A DNA stretch of 64,000 nucleotides, taken from contig LSRX01000602.1 in the NCBI GenBank assembly GCA_001939145.1, forward strand, positions 73,696-137,695. The letters run 5' to 3'. The notes below the pieces were generated by a model, which did not search any database, was not told the origin of the DNA, and worked only from the letters and a program-made list of their open reading frames with translations. Source of the stretch: Symbiodinium microadriaticum. Its lineage: Eukaryota; Sar; Dinophyceae; Suessiales; Symbiodiniaceae. This document shows positions 1 through 10,229 of this stretch, in pieces (position 1 is the stretch's first letter; each line of letters starts with the position of its first letter). Position numbers and translations under genes: made by a program.

Positions 1-844
1 TACAGTGTGGCATTCGCTTGGTGTACTTTGGAACAGTCCGACGAAAGCTTGCAGCCCTGTCAGCGCATGCATACACACCTGGGCTTTGAAAGCTAAATGC
101 CGTGCCTCACAATCTCTGTCGCTGGCTCGGCTAGCAGTTGCGGGTCTTTGAGATGTTTCCGTAGGAAAAGCACAACACCCAGAAAGCCGCAGCGGCCGTA
201 GAGCACCTCACACTCTCCTTCCGGCAAAGCACAGGCAAGCTCCGCCAGCCGCTCCACCCTTCGGACACACTCCTGCACCTTCTCACAATCAGGGTGTTAC
301 AAATAAACATTCAAAAGGCTTAACTTGTGGTTCTGTTTCCAAACTTCCGCTCCTTCTCCTGCTCTTGGCAGAGTTGGTGCGTCCAGGCCTGCAAAGCAAC
401 GCAGCCTGCCAGACCTTCCAAGAGAGTGACGCGCCGCGCATCGGACGATCTTTCTGCCTCTGCCAGGATGCGTGCGCTGTCCACGCAGGAAGAGGATGGA
501 TCATGGAGGCCACAGGCTGCGAGGTGCAGTAGCGTGTACGCCACTCCGCCGGCACCCGTGTAGACACTCCCCTCAGCTGTTTGCTGTCAAGATTGCTTGT
601 GTTCGTTGAACGCTTGTGTTGTACCTACTGGTCAGCTGGATCTAGACATGCGAATATTCCTACAAGTGCAGATTGGGGTTGGGCCCTCAGGAGTTTCTTC
701 GCCCAACCTCTCCTTGCGATGCTTGGCCCGGGAAAGAGATGCCGTAAGCGTCGCCAGGGCCCTGCGCAGCTTGACCTCCCAATCTACGGGCCTCGAGGAG
801 TCATCCAAGTCATTGCGGAAGTGGCGCCCGTCCTCCACCTCCAT
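1..844 (-). CDS. LANCL: LanC-like protein (LANCL family), 5' part, multi-exon, truncated by the window edge
   Basis: Three exon islands read in order on the minus strand. Exon 1 starts at a true ATG (844-842) and encodes a basic helical N-terminus (GRHFRNDLDD, then LRRALATLTASL). Exon 2 begins at 571 after an AG acceptor and reads GSVYTGAGGVAYTLLHLA, then LLEGLAGCVALQAW, the glycine-rich inner-helix signatures of LanC barrels. Exon 3 (278-111) has AG|G before it and GT after it and reads EVLYGRCGFLGVVLFLRKHL, matching the LANCL 'LLYGRAGYL' helix. The zinc ligands (Cys and Cys-His) lie further downstream, off the left edge. Known for the family: eukaryotic LANCL proteins add glutathione to dehydroamino-acid residues in damaged proteins. 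Assignment is by motif reading; the exon 1 donor is not fixed. Confidence 0.62.
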
Positions 845-849
845 CTTCT

Positions 850-1105
850 TCGCTCGCTCTCTCGCGCTCTCTTTCGCAAGGGCTGGGGGAAGGGGTTCGA
901 CCTCTCTCTACATGTGAGTGCGCCCCACTCATCGTGGGTGCGTATCGTGGGTGCCAATGGAGACAGTCTTGCTTGCTTGCTTGCTTGCCTGCTTGCTTGC
1001 TGGGGACACACAAACACACACGGACTCGCGCTCTCTATCTTGCTTGCTTGCTTGCTTGCTTGCTTGATTGCTTGCTATCTCTCTCTCTCTCTCTCGCTCG
1101 CTGAC
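850..1105. repeat. Dispersed (CT)n-type repeat followed by (GCTT)n microsatellites
   Basis: Immediately upstream of the LANCL start lies CTCTCTTTCGCAAGGGCT (about 867-884), the core shared with repeats near 3.93, 4.95, 5.02, 5.31, 9.52 and 35.8 kb. It is followed by two tetranucleotide GCTT tracts (about 967-1000 and 1039-1075) and a CT tract (about 1077-1098). ORFs in this stretch are repeat translations. Confidence 0.7.
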
Positions 1106-3930
1106 TTGAGCCGCAAGGCACAGGTGAGGTTCTGAGAGCACATTCACAACGAGAGGCGGGACCTCCCTTGTACCTCCTTTTGTGCACGCAGGCTGCAGCT
1201 TGGGGTGTCATAGGCTTCTGCACTGTCAACCCTTCCCGAACTCTTTGCTGCGGTGCAGCAGGTCACCCTAAATCTCTCCTTTAGTTTCTGTAGACTGGCA
1301 GGATTATTGACTGAGGGAAGTGAGGAGCCTTTTCGAATGGAAGTGATGGAAGCTGTAACAAGACCAGCCCTGTCAATCTCCAAGAGTAAGAAGAGTCTAG
1401 TAAGAAACCCAACGTCAATAGTAATAGGCTAGTTATTGCTACTGCCTGTCTGGGCTCAGGCTCACAAAAGCCTAAACCCACTGCCGACACTTCTGCATTT
1501 TCGGGGCGACCTGCTTGGCACAGCTACCTGTGATTTCTTTGCCGAGTGTCTTCCGCCAAGCTTTCTGCTCCGAGGGTGGGCTGTGCCTTGACAACAGTTT
1601 TGCCTTCAGGCACGGTGCCTCAGATTCTTCGAGAAGCCACAAGCAGGTGCGTTTGCCGAACCCTGTGTCTGTCACCCATGTACCAGCGCTTCAGGTTAGA
1701 CAAGTAGGTGGTATACATCGTGGCTGTATGTCTTTGATTTTATTTTGGCATGCCAAGGAACTATGCTCCACGACGCCATGGGCTGAGTTGTCGTTGCAGA
1801 CGCAGGAACAGTTTCCCATGGCCACACATGGCCTACACGATTTGCGAAGGAGCCTTCTTCCTTGGCCTATAACTCCTGTGCCACCATGGCAAACGCGTAT
1901 CTCCGGGACCTTCTGTTGCCAGAAGAGTGTCAATACTTCTTTTGCGTGTTTTTGGGACCCAGCGGCGGGGGAAGGCCATCACCGATCTGAGTTGCGAGTC
2001 TCTATCCAAGACCCTTTGTTTATTGCAGTCTCATTGCACATGCAAGGTTGACGCTGCTTGTCTTGGCAGCTTTTTGCCATGCTGCGGGCATGCATACGAC
2101 TTGTACTCAATGCAATGCTCTGTGTTTTTCTTCAACAAGACCGACCTGAAGAAAGATAACGGGCATGCAAAGACATGCAAGGCAACCAGAAGTTCGCGCA
2201 TTTTCGGTCGAGTGCCGGTCGCATGGCCAAGCACCACCTGCCAAAGATGATACAACCAATACGTGCCGACTTCTTGGCCAACATCTGGTCAGTCATGTCC
2301 CACTTGCACTTCATCCGCACCTGCTGCACCTGGTCATGATCCACGCAGCCGCTGCGCTGATCACGCTTCAGTTGCTGGTGCTCCTTCCATGAGGGAGCAA
2401 CCGGTATGACTCAGCTCGTATCAAATCGTGAGCTTTCGTCCGGTCCTGGGACACAAGCTGAAGCAGAACATCCACCTGTCTCAAACAGATTTGGTGGTTT
2501 CCGATCCTTCGTCTTTGCACCGGGACGCGCACAACCAGTTGAGTGGCGTCTGGACCTGGGTGAATGGCAGCTCAACGGTAGCATCCTCTCGCACACTTTG
2601 ACTTGGCTCTGGGCTTGCGTGGTGGACGTTTGCGTTGTTTGCACCTGGCTCCTGCTTTGAGGCAGAGCACTGATCCCGTCACCCCGTCCATGGAGGTTCG
2701 TACAGACAGCCAGGAGCCGCTCCTCGAAGCTTCGGAACGCGCTCCCGTCTTGGAAGCTCCGACACTGAGGACTGGTGCCTCGGCCCGCAATGGACAGCTC
2801 TGATTTTGCTCCTATCTCTACCTGGTCCAATTCTCGGAAAAGTTGTCTCTCGCAGCTTCGAGGCCACAGGCAATACGTCCTTACCCTCCGTGCAGACGCG
2901 CAGTTGATCACTTGGCCAATCTTTTTCGTTCTTTCCATTCTTCCCTCCGGGCAATTATGAACTCCATTGTTGGGAGGGTAGTTCTGGGCACGTGGATGCT
3001 CGTCAGTGAGCCCCTTCCCCATGCTAATCCGACCGATGTAGTCGTTGCAGCAGCTACGGCATAAATCTACTCCGTACCAGCGGGTTCCGGGTTCCGCTCT
3101 TACCAATTCCTTCGCTCCTTATTCCTTTGTCTACATCCCCCCGCAGACCCAGGGCTCGTCATCACGTCGCGAAAAATGAGGGAAGCACTCGACCTGATCC
3201 ATCACCCTATTCTGTAGACGTGGAATTATTCGGATGTAGTTGCATCATGGCACTGGCTCGTCTGCCTTGCATACGGCTTATCCAACTGCTCAGTCGCAAC
3301 AGCTGGCTCTGCTGTAGGCCCCTTGCAGACTGCATTAACTAGGTCGTAAACGCCTTCGTGGAAAAAGTTTTGCCTGCAGCAGCAAGAAAAGGCGATAAGA
3401 TCTGCGACTCAGCGTCGCTGCCTGGCCTTTCCTCTTCGAGCTCTTCGATGCGCCGTTGAGCCTGAACCAGGTTGCAAGCTGCCTGTTTTCAGCAACCGTT
3501 GCAAGATGGCATGACCCAAGAGAATGCTGCTGCAGTCCGACCCCATGCCTCTGCCAGCTGAGTCTTCAGTGAGGCGTTCTGCTCCTAGCAAGCTCTGAAC
3601 TCAAGTGGAGCACGACGAAACGAGCCACGCCGTCTCATCGTCATCGGCAGGCTCCTGCAATGTCCTTGGGCTGCAGCAATGCCTGCATGTCAAAATATCT
3701 GACATCGTGTACTCAGTGTACTAGTCGCAGCTTAGCACTTCCGGCCTCAGGTCAGGCTCGGCGCTCAAGTGGCCTCCCGCAAGGCGGCAACTCAACAGCG
3801 TGCTGCGCAACTCCACTGGAGCCGACCCCGGCCGTCGAGGCGATAACTATTTGGGCCTGACTCAACGCAGCCCGGCATAAGCTGCTCGTCAAGAGGAGGC
3901 ACCTCCCAATACTCTGCTTTTCGCGCTCTC
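1106..3930. other. No secure gene; a few weak exon-like stretches
   Basis: I see no recognisable family here. Weak coding-like stretches are the minus-strand frame at 1472-1640, ending KAWRKTLGKEITG...CRQWV and a stop, and the 2180-2360 interval, where plus (HHLPKMIQPIRADFLANIWS) and minus (DQVQQVRMKCKWDMTDQM) frames both look plausible. A minus-strand ORF at 2411-3106 contains CRSCCNDYIGRI but has no family signature. Confidence 0.3.
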
Positions 3931-4125
3931 TCTTTCTTTCGCCAGGGCTGTGCCAGGGAGTTGCCCCCCCTCTCTCTCTCTTTACCGGGACAGGAGAGGC
4001 AAGGCGAACCCTACCCCTCCGCGCGCGGACGCGCACCCGCAGGTCAAGGCGGGGTTTTAGACTTCCCCCTGGGAGCTATGCCCCTAAGTGGCTCGGCTGT
4101 ACAAGCTCTGCAAAGAACCTCCCCC
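3925..4125. repeat. Dispersed (CT)n/GC-palindrome repeat, copy A
   Basis: Order of parts: TTTCGCCAGGGCTG core, (CT)n, ACCGGGACAGGAGAGGC, a GC-rich self-complementary block GCGCGCGGACGCGCACCCGC, then GGCTCGGCTGTACAA. The same order recurs at 9511-9700 (copy B, about 80 percent identical by eye) and, more diverged, at 5305-5495 (copy C) and 35795-35890 (copy H). Confidence 0.75.
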
Positions 4126-4860
4126 TTGGCGCTTGTCTGAAAGCAACACAACAGACTACGGAGGGCCTACTGGTGTCCACTCAAGGCTTGCAGTCACACC
4201 GCTTAACTGAACAACAGAACATAACAAAACAACCGGACGTCCCCCCCTGGCACCGTTCACACTGTGACTGCAGGCTGAGGCTCCGGCCGATGCAACGAAC
4301 GACACAGCATGTCATGCTTGAGGGGTTTCGGGCGTACTGGTTTACAACAGGATTCCCCCGGCTGGGAGCGATGGGCACAGCATGCGGCAGAGCGTTCTTG
4401 CTACCATTGGCCCCCCCTATCAGTCGGGGCGCTTTGGCGGGTGTGCTCCCCGCTCGAGCAGGAACCACTGTTGCTCACTCCGACGAGCACTACATGGCAT
4501 GTGCTACGCTCCTAAGTTCAGTGGAAGTGGTGGTGCCAGGGGTTTGTACGGAAGCAACAAACGCACAGGACAGCTCCGTACGTGGACAACAGCTTGCCAT
4601 AAACACTGTAACAAATCCCCCCTTTGTTGGCACCAAAGGTTACAGGTGGCGTGGTTTCTGCTCCCCTACTGTTCTTTGGTCCCCCAGGAGGAAAAGAAAG
4701 GCGGGCAAAGAGTACCTGGTCGAAAGTGGTTTCCTCCTGAGGTTGCATCGAACAGACCTCGGTGCTGCCACAAGGCGCTTCGGTTGACATGCTAGGCATA
4801 GGTCGTGAAAGCCCCCCCATTCGACTTCAGTTTTCCTAGTGAAGTCCTGCAGCACAACTC
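4126..4860. other. Intergenic; no gene recognised
   Basis: A plus-strand ORF spans 4173-4787, but its composition is erratic, alternative frames are equally open and no motif is recognised. I treat it as non-coding. Confidence 0.35.
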
Positions 4861-5140
4861 CCCCCCCTCTCTCTCTCTCTCTCCGTCCGTCCCTCTCTCT
4901 CTCTCGCCCTCTCCCTCCCTCCCGAACATGAGGAAAAGCTCGCTCGCTTTTCTTTCGGCAGGGTTATGGGCATGAGGATTGCTCCCCATGCTCGCTCGCT
5001 CTCTCTCTCTCTCTCTCTTTCTTTCGCCACGGCTATCTCTCTCTCTCTCTCTCCCGGGCATGGGGACGGGTCAACGTCCCCGGACATTTAGCCCACCCGA
5101 TCTTATTGATCAGGACGGGGAGTGAGAAACGAGAGTAGAC
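4861..5140. repeat. Nested (CT)n repeats with a hairpin end (copy D)
   Basis: Two copies of the TTTCGSCAGGG-type core (about 4950-4965 and 5019-5034) lie between CT tracts. They are followed by CCCGGGCATGGGGACGGGTCAACG and a CCCACCCGATC...GATCAGGACGGGGAGTGAGAAACGAG tail at 5052-5133. This tail is also found beside the LINE at 45437-45525. Confidence 0.7.
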
Positions 5141-5299
5141 GATTCCAAAAGCTAAGGCCATCAAGTATACTATAACATTAAGGGAATCTTCGTACTCTCT
5201 CATTTCACACGTGCATACATGACCTCTTGGGTAGCCCAAACACTTGCATACACGATCCCCCTGAATATCTCAATAACCAAAGGCAAAAAGTAAACCTGA

Positions 5300-5500
5300 T
5301 GAAGGCTCTTTCTTTCGACAGGGTTAGGGACGGGGGTTGCCCCCTGCCCTCTCTCTCTCTCTCTCGCTCTCTCGACGGGGAAAAGGACACAGGGCGGTCC
5401 CCCCTGTGCCCTGCGCGCGAGTGCGCACCCGCGGTCCACCGGGTGTCTAACTCCCTTCTTCGATATTTGACCGAAGAAGGCTCGGCTGGACAAGACATGA
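5300..5500. repeat. Dispersed (CT)n/GC-palindrome repeat, copy C
   Basis: The core TTTCGACAGGGTTAGGG is followed by GGTTGCCCCC, (CT)n, GCGCGCGAGTGCGCACCCGC, a perfect 8-bp stem CTTCTTCG...CGAAGAAG (about 5454-5478) and GGCTCGGCTGGACAA. A further diverged CT-rich block follows at 5705-5815. Confidence 0.65.
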
Positions 5501-5707
5501 CAAGGCTGGCAGGGTTCGTACAGTACGACCAAGACAAGCAACAAATGTACTTGCTTGCTTGCTTGCTAGGGGTCTGGGGTTTTCGGCCCGAAGGCCAACC
5601 CCACAACGGTTCGCGTCTGTCGTTCCCCCTTTTTGGGGCTTGCAGAAGTGTTCCCTCCAGGTGATCACAGTCAAAACCCCCCGAAAGAACACCCCTCAAC
5701 AAATGTA

Positions 5708-5740
<33 letters not shown>

Positions 5741-5829
5741 CCCTTTTCTTCCTCAGCGCATAGGGACGGTCAAAGTCACCCGGCCTTTCGGCCCCCCACT
5801 TGTTACGGGGCTTTGAGGAGACATGAAAG

Positions 5830-7016
5830 GAAAAAAGGTAACACATTTTTTTTGCCTCCCGCCTGGCTAGGACGAACCTACGATGCAGGGTCTGACAAGA
5901 GCATACAGTAGAAAGGCAGCGTTGCTCAGCAACACGACGCATTCAAACCAGTCGTTTGACTGGCACGGGGGCCATCACGGCCTGGGACACACACCTGCTA
6001 TGGTTGTGTCCGCTCGCAAAAACATGCATAGCACTCAACTTTGACCTTCCCCTCACAACCAGAAAGACTACTCAGTTCAGCACTCAACTTTGACCTTCCC
6101 CTCACAACCAGAGGGAAGACCCACGGTTCGGCGTAACTCCTCCATTCTCAGCCTGCTGTAGCTCCCTTCATCCTGGGATGTTTCCTCTCTGTTTGTTTTC
6201 CATCGCCACAGCATTGAACTCTGCCGGGGAGACGCGCTCTTGAGAACACGCCAGCTCCAGAGCCGCAAAAACAGCGCTGCACTATGAGCCAGTGTGCAAG
6301 AGCATGGATGCCCCTCTCCATTGATTGACGGAATAGGAGATGTTCTTTGAAAGAGCATGCAGAGCCACCCCAAGGTGGCATGTAGGCATGCAGGGCACCA
6401 GCATGGCACTGGATTTGATGTAACTGGGAGTCGGCCCACGATCAAGCAGCAAAGGCATGCAGTAAATTCCTGAATGAATCCATGCAAACAGAAGAGTCAC
6501 AGCTTCCTCCATGCAGATGCAAATGTCAATTCAATCCATGCAGGAGTCACGGGAGGCCACCTGAAGTGTCCCAAGCCTAAAAACCAGGTGCCCCAGAACA
6601 TCGCCAGGGAAAAAGTCAGCTGGTTGGCTCTGCCGCAGTCGCAGCCCTTCACCCCGTCCTTCGTGGTAGTCCACAAAGGCTCCGTTCAAATTTCGGCTCG
6701 TTGAATTCCGACTCCTAATGGGCAGACGTAAGCCAGCTCCAGATCCCGTTCATGGTCCAGTGTCAGCGAATTCCAGAATTCGAGACCAGCAGCAAAGAGC
6801 GCAGGGAGCAGAGTGCAAGGAAACGGTGGCGCCATCCATGGCGTACAGGTGGGAGCGTGGTTTACCCACGCACCGACCCGAGCCTACTTTCGCCCAAACA
6901 AAAAACCCCAACCTGAAAGTAACCCGGAGGACAAGTTGAGGGGGTCGTGAGAGCCTCAATATATAGGGGGCCATAGCTCCTGAGAGCGGAACCCGAACAA
7001 AAAGCCCTGAAGGGAG
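5830..7016. other. Mostly featureless; 34-bp direct repeat and a weak exon-like stretch
   Basis: A 34-bp segment beginning AGCACTCAACTTTGACC is repeated exactly at 6030-6063 and 6079-6112 (period 49). On the plus strand, 6565-6704 reads KNQVPQNIAREKVSW...SVQISAR then stop, which could be a terminal exon of an unknown gene. The rest shows no supportable gene. Confidence 0.35.
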
Positions 7017-8081
7017 TCAGGAGCAGGAAGAGGCACAGTCACCACCACCCGCATCGACCTCATCACCGACAGACTCAGTCGTCGTCACATCGACAAAGGC
7101 CTGGAGTCTGAGAAGCCCACCTATTTTTTTCTGGTTTTTGGGGGTTTGAGATGAGCTTAACAGAGGGCCGTCCTCCAAACGAGGGGGACACTGTGGGGCC
7201 TGGAAGTACGCAGTGATGGGCAACTGTTGGGCTTGGGGGGCGGTCTTAGCTGTGCTCGCTCGATTCCTAGCTTCCTCGGCCCAGGTGTTGAGGGTCTCTG
7301 CTGAGGGAAACGGCAGTTGAAGATGTTGCCGGGCTGTCGTAGAGAAGGCTTCAGGTACAAGCCGGGCGTTCAGGGTAGTGAAAACAGTCAGAGTGGTTCG
7401 AGGCCCCTGTTTCCACGGGGTGCAACAGTGGATTTGGGCACGACTGTAAAAGATTTTTGGGTTATGCTTGATGGGCACGATGGTACCGTACAGTGTTGCA
7501 CCTGAATGGTTCATGGGGCTCAAGCCTGAGTCATCATGAATCCACAAGTCTCCCCCCTCCTGTTGTGTCAGGCATGTTATGAACGCGGGTCCGTCAGCGT
7601 TATTTAAATCGCGATGCGGTCCTTTACAGCTATTGGTTGCAAAGGAAATGGTCGTGAACTGCATGTGGGGGAAGAACTGTTGTACAAACCTCGAAAGAAT
7701 CCGAATGGTGTTCTTGAGGGAGTACGAGACCACGGTTAGATGTTGGGGTAGTCTAGGGCTCAGACCAAGTACAAGGTACGATTGTTCTCGATTGTGGGGA
7801 TGTCGTAGGCGTTTGCACAAGGGAATGCGAGACCACAACTCTAGCACGTCACTATGTTCAAGATGCTGTTTCTGCTGTAACTGCAGGGCGAGGGCTTCTG
7901 CCGGGACAAATGCAGGTTCAACGCCTAGTTGAAGGGCCTCTGAAAGAGAATCGGGTAAGCCACAGGACAGCCTAGGAACCTTGCGAGGAGGACTACTAGG
8001 TTCGGGGCTTTCGTCCAGTTCAGTGTCGTTGAGGTCAGGACTGGCAGCAACTTGAGGGTCGAGAGGCTCACGCAGAGACAT
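7017..8081 (-). CDS. TET/JBP-like 2-oxoglutarate- and Fe(II)-dependent dioxygenase with PIP box (354 aa)
   Basis: Single-exon ORF. The first ATG is at 8081; the frame extends upstream to 8147 only through a GTG. Residues 155-161 read PHRDLNN, the HxD iron-binding pair (H156, D158) followed by N as in TET (HPHRDIHN) and JBP enzymes. Next come FITCLTQQEGGDLWIHDD (167-184), H218 (IHCCTPW) as the distal ligand, and R228 (GPRTTLTVFTT) in the usual 2-oxoglutarate-binding place. Residues 286-293, QLPITAYF, match the PCNA-binding consensus QxxIxxYF. The N-terminal 60 residues are acidic, Pro/Ser-rich and probably disordered. A TTTCAG|G acceptor just upstream (about 8106) could serve spliced-leader trans-splicing. 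Known: TET/JBP enzymes oxidise 5-methylcytosine or thymine in DNA. Whether this one is a host enzyme or carried by a mobile element is open; an AlkB-like or prolyl-hydroxylase-like enzyme is the alternative. Confidence 0.6.
   Translation of the reverse strand: MSLREPLDPQVAASPDLNDTELDESPEPSSPPRKVPRLSCGLPDSLSEALQLGVEPAFVPAEALALQLQQKQHLEHSDVLELWSRIPLCKRLRHPHNREQSYLVLGLSPRLPQHLTVVSYSLKNTIRILSRFVQQFFPHMQFTTISFATNSCKGPHRDLNNADGPAFITCLTQQEGGDLWIHDDSGLSPMNHSGATLYGTIVPIKHNPKIFYSRAQIHCCTPWKQGPRTTLTVFTTLNARLVPEAFSTTARQHLQLPFPSAETLNTWAEEARNRASTAKTAPQAQQLPITAYFQAPQCPPRLEDGPLLSSSQTPKNQKKIGGLLRLQAFVDVTTTESVGDEVDAGGGDCASSCS
7203..7226 (-). other. PIP-box (PCNA-interacting peptide) coding segment
   Basis: The codons read Gln-Leu-Pro-Ile-Thr-Ala-Tyr-Phe, fitting the Q-x-x-[ILM]-x-x-[FY]-[FY] PCNA-binding consensus. 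It lies about 60 residues C-terminal to the dioxygenase core in a low-complexity tail, where such motifs usually sit. Confidence 0.5.
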
Positions 8082-8147
8082 CCAAGCACAGAGAAAGCAA
8101 GTGCCCTGAAACTTTGTGACAGTCCTAGTCCGACTATCAAGGCTCAC

Positions 8148-8778
8148 TCCACTCAGAAAGCTGACAGCTGCGAAGAGCCACTCAGAAGTCCAGGGGCTGT
8201 CTTAAGAACGTACTAGCACTCCGTCTCTTTTGCTCGGGCAGGGCACTAAGGTGCACGTGCAGCAGAAGGCACGAGGGTCCAAAAGCAGGGTGTGGCTCAC
8301 TTGCAAAATTCAAAGTATTCAACAAATTCAGGACAAATTCTGAATTCAAACATGGTTCGTAGTGGCCATGCAGCGTGGTGGCAGTGCATGCAAACATGCG
8401 CATCGGCAGGTGACGTGAGAACTCGTAGTGACCAGAACATGCAAAGCCCACGCATCGGTGGGAGTCGTAGTCAGCAGAAAGGCAGAGGATCGGTACGAGC
8501 CGAGGCAAAGTCTCGGGTTGCATCGAAAATCAGCAGCGGCGACATGCAAAAGCCAGGCAACATGCAAACATGCAAAGAATTCAAAACATGCACTGTGTCG
8601 CACAAGTGAGCCATGCAAATACTGGGCCTCATCACTGGCAAACTTCGCGGCGGTCAGACAGCTAGGGAAAGTACAGGTCTAAGCCTAGGGAAGTAAGGAC
8701 TGCGCCGAGTGAACCAGCAGAGGCGTCCAGAAGGCTTCCAACGAGTCCCATGGAGGCTTCGTTCGCTTGGAGCAAAAA
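8148..8778. other. Intergenic between divergently oriented ORFs
   Basis: This 0.63-kb spacer separates the dioxygenase (minus) from the gag-like ORF (plus). It has many GCATG/ACATGCAAA words (for example about 8378-8398 and 8544-8591) and no recognisable gene. It could hold a divergent promoter, but nothing diagnostic is visible. Confidence 0.4.
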
Positions 8779-9411
8779 ATGGACAAAAACCACCAATCTT
8801 GGTGGTCGGAACACGGGAGCCTCAAGTCGATGGTCTCTGCGATGGTCCCCATGGTTCGAGAAGTTCGTCCCGCTGTGTGCGAAGGGTTGCCGAAAGGGGT
8901 CTCGGAGGTTCTCCGCGAGACAACTGGAGTCCGCAGCCGAGTGGATGACCTTCCGGTGGACCGGGCAATGCAAGGCCTCGCTGAGATCATCCGTGTGGTC
9001 CATGAAAGCAAAGAAAGCCTCGACCAAATATGGTCGTGGATGAGTGACCTGAGCAGGCAAGTCCTTGAAGTCAGCAGCTTGGTCCAGGAAACGGAGACCA
9101 AGGTCCTTGACAGGCTGCCGAAAATTCCGGCTAGGAAGCCCCCCAACCAGACGGGCGGAGCCTCCAGCAGTACGCAGACAGATCACCCGCCGGCTCAACA
9201 GGCCACTCATGCAGCTCCTGAGACAATCCGTCTCCAAGAGACGATACCAGCTGGGCCAACCCAGCCGATTTTTGTTGCAGCGCAAAGCCCGGTACCACAG
9301 CTGATTGTTGCTCCCCCGGGCCATGCCGATCCTAACATCATGCTAACACCACAACAAGCTGCTGTGATCAGATCGGCTTTGGGTGGGGAAAAGCCATGTT
9401 ATATGCAGTGA
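8779..9411 (+). CDS. Gag-like or unknown coiled-coil plus Pro/Gln-rich protein (about 211 aa)
   Basis: First ATG at 8779 (MDKNHQSWW); the frame is open from 8713 after a TGA, so an upstream exon is possible. Residues about 1-115 are predicted helical with heptad-like spacing (AEIIRVVHESKESLDQIWSW, VLEVSSLVQETETKVLDRL). The rest is rich in Pro, Gln, Ala and Thr (THAAPETIRLQETIPAGP) and ends ALGGEKPCYMQ. This helical-then-disordered layout resembles retrotransposon gag N-termini, but no CCHC knuckle, protease or reverse transcriptase follows; a CT-repeat cassette does. It may be a gag remnant or an unrelated host exon. Confidence 0.42.
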   Translation: MDKNHQSWWSEHGSLKSMVSAMVPMVREVRPAVCEGLPKGVSEVLRETTGVRSRVDDLPVDRAMQGLAEIIRVVHESKESLDQIWSWMSDLSRQVLEVSSLVQETETKVLDRLPKIPARKPPNQTGGASSSTQTDHPPAQQATHAAPETIRLQETIPAGPTQPIFVAAQSPVPQLIVAPPGHADPNIMLTPQQAAVIRSALGGEKPCYMQ

Positions 9412-9429
9412 AAGATTTCCCAATGTGTT

Positions 9430-9463
9430 CCCTGCACAGACACACGCACACACACACACACTC

Positions 9464-9511
<48 letters not shown>

Positions 9512-9705
9512 GCTCTCTTCTTCGCCAGGGCATGGGAGGCGGTTTAAGCCTCTCTCTCTCTCTCTCTCTCTACCGGGACAGGAGAGGCGGGCGAACCCTG
9601 ACCCCTCCGCGCGCGGACGCGCACCCGCAGGTCTAGGCGGGGTTTTGGAAATTCCCCCCGGGACTGCGTCCCTAGGTGGCTCGGCTGTACAAAAGCTCCG
9701 TAATC
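9430..9705. repeat. Long (CT)n tract and dispersed repeat copy B
   Basis: A (CA)n/(CT)n tract at 9431-9511 runs into TTCGCCAGGGCATGGGAGG, a second CT tract, ACCGGGACAGGAGAGGC, the GCGCGCGGACGCGCACCCGC block and GGCTCGGCTGTACAA (ending about 9690). It is the closest relative of copy A at 3925-4125. Confidence 0.75.
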
Positions 9706-10229
9706 ATGGCATCCCGACAGCACTGCAATCACACAGCGAACAGCGAAAAAGCAAGCCTCTCTCTCTCTCTCTCCATAGGGCATGGGGGATTTTTTGGATC
9801 CTCGGCTACTTGGGCCCCCCACATGTTATCGGCACAGGTTTGCATCAGCATCATCAGGATTCAGATAATAACTATGCGAACCTGGATGTGCCCCTGTGTT
9901 CATTTGGACACCTGCACGAATGACTTGCTCGTGCCCCGTCGTTGTTCACTTAGTAGGGATAGATGATAGATGCATACAATCAAAATGTTCACGATGCGGG
10001 GCATGATCCGCAAGGTCTCTTACATCTTTCTTTCACTTGTAACGATCCACCCAATACAAGACAACGTCATTCCCCTGATGATGGCACCATTGTGTTACGA
10101 GCAAGGCACGATACTGAGGCTTCGCTGTTAGGATTTCAGAGCCTCCATGGTGATTTTGGTACAGGCGCCTGCTGGCTTTCGGGATGACAAACTGCGAAAG
10201 AAGGAGCTAGGAAGTGACAACCACAATTG
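9706..10229. other. Intergenic; no gene recognised
   Basis: Several short overlapping ORFs occur, none with a motif. A (GCTT)n/(CT)n microsatellite begins at 10240. Confidence 0.35.

Noticed and set aside
4173..4787. 204-codon plus-strand ORF
   Set aside because: Competing frames are equally open, its composition is irregular and no motif is present.
8082..8147. N-terminal extension of the dioxygenase beginning at 8147
   Set aside because: It begins at GTG, not ATG, and a plausible trans-splice acceptor lies between it and the ATG at 8081.
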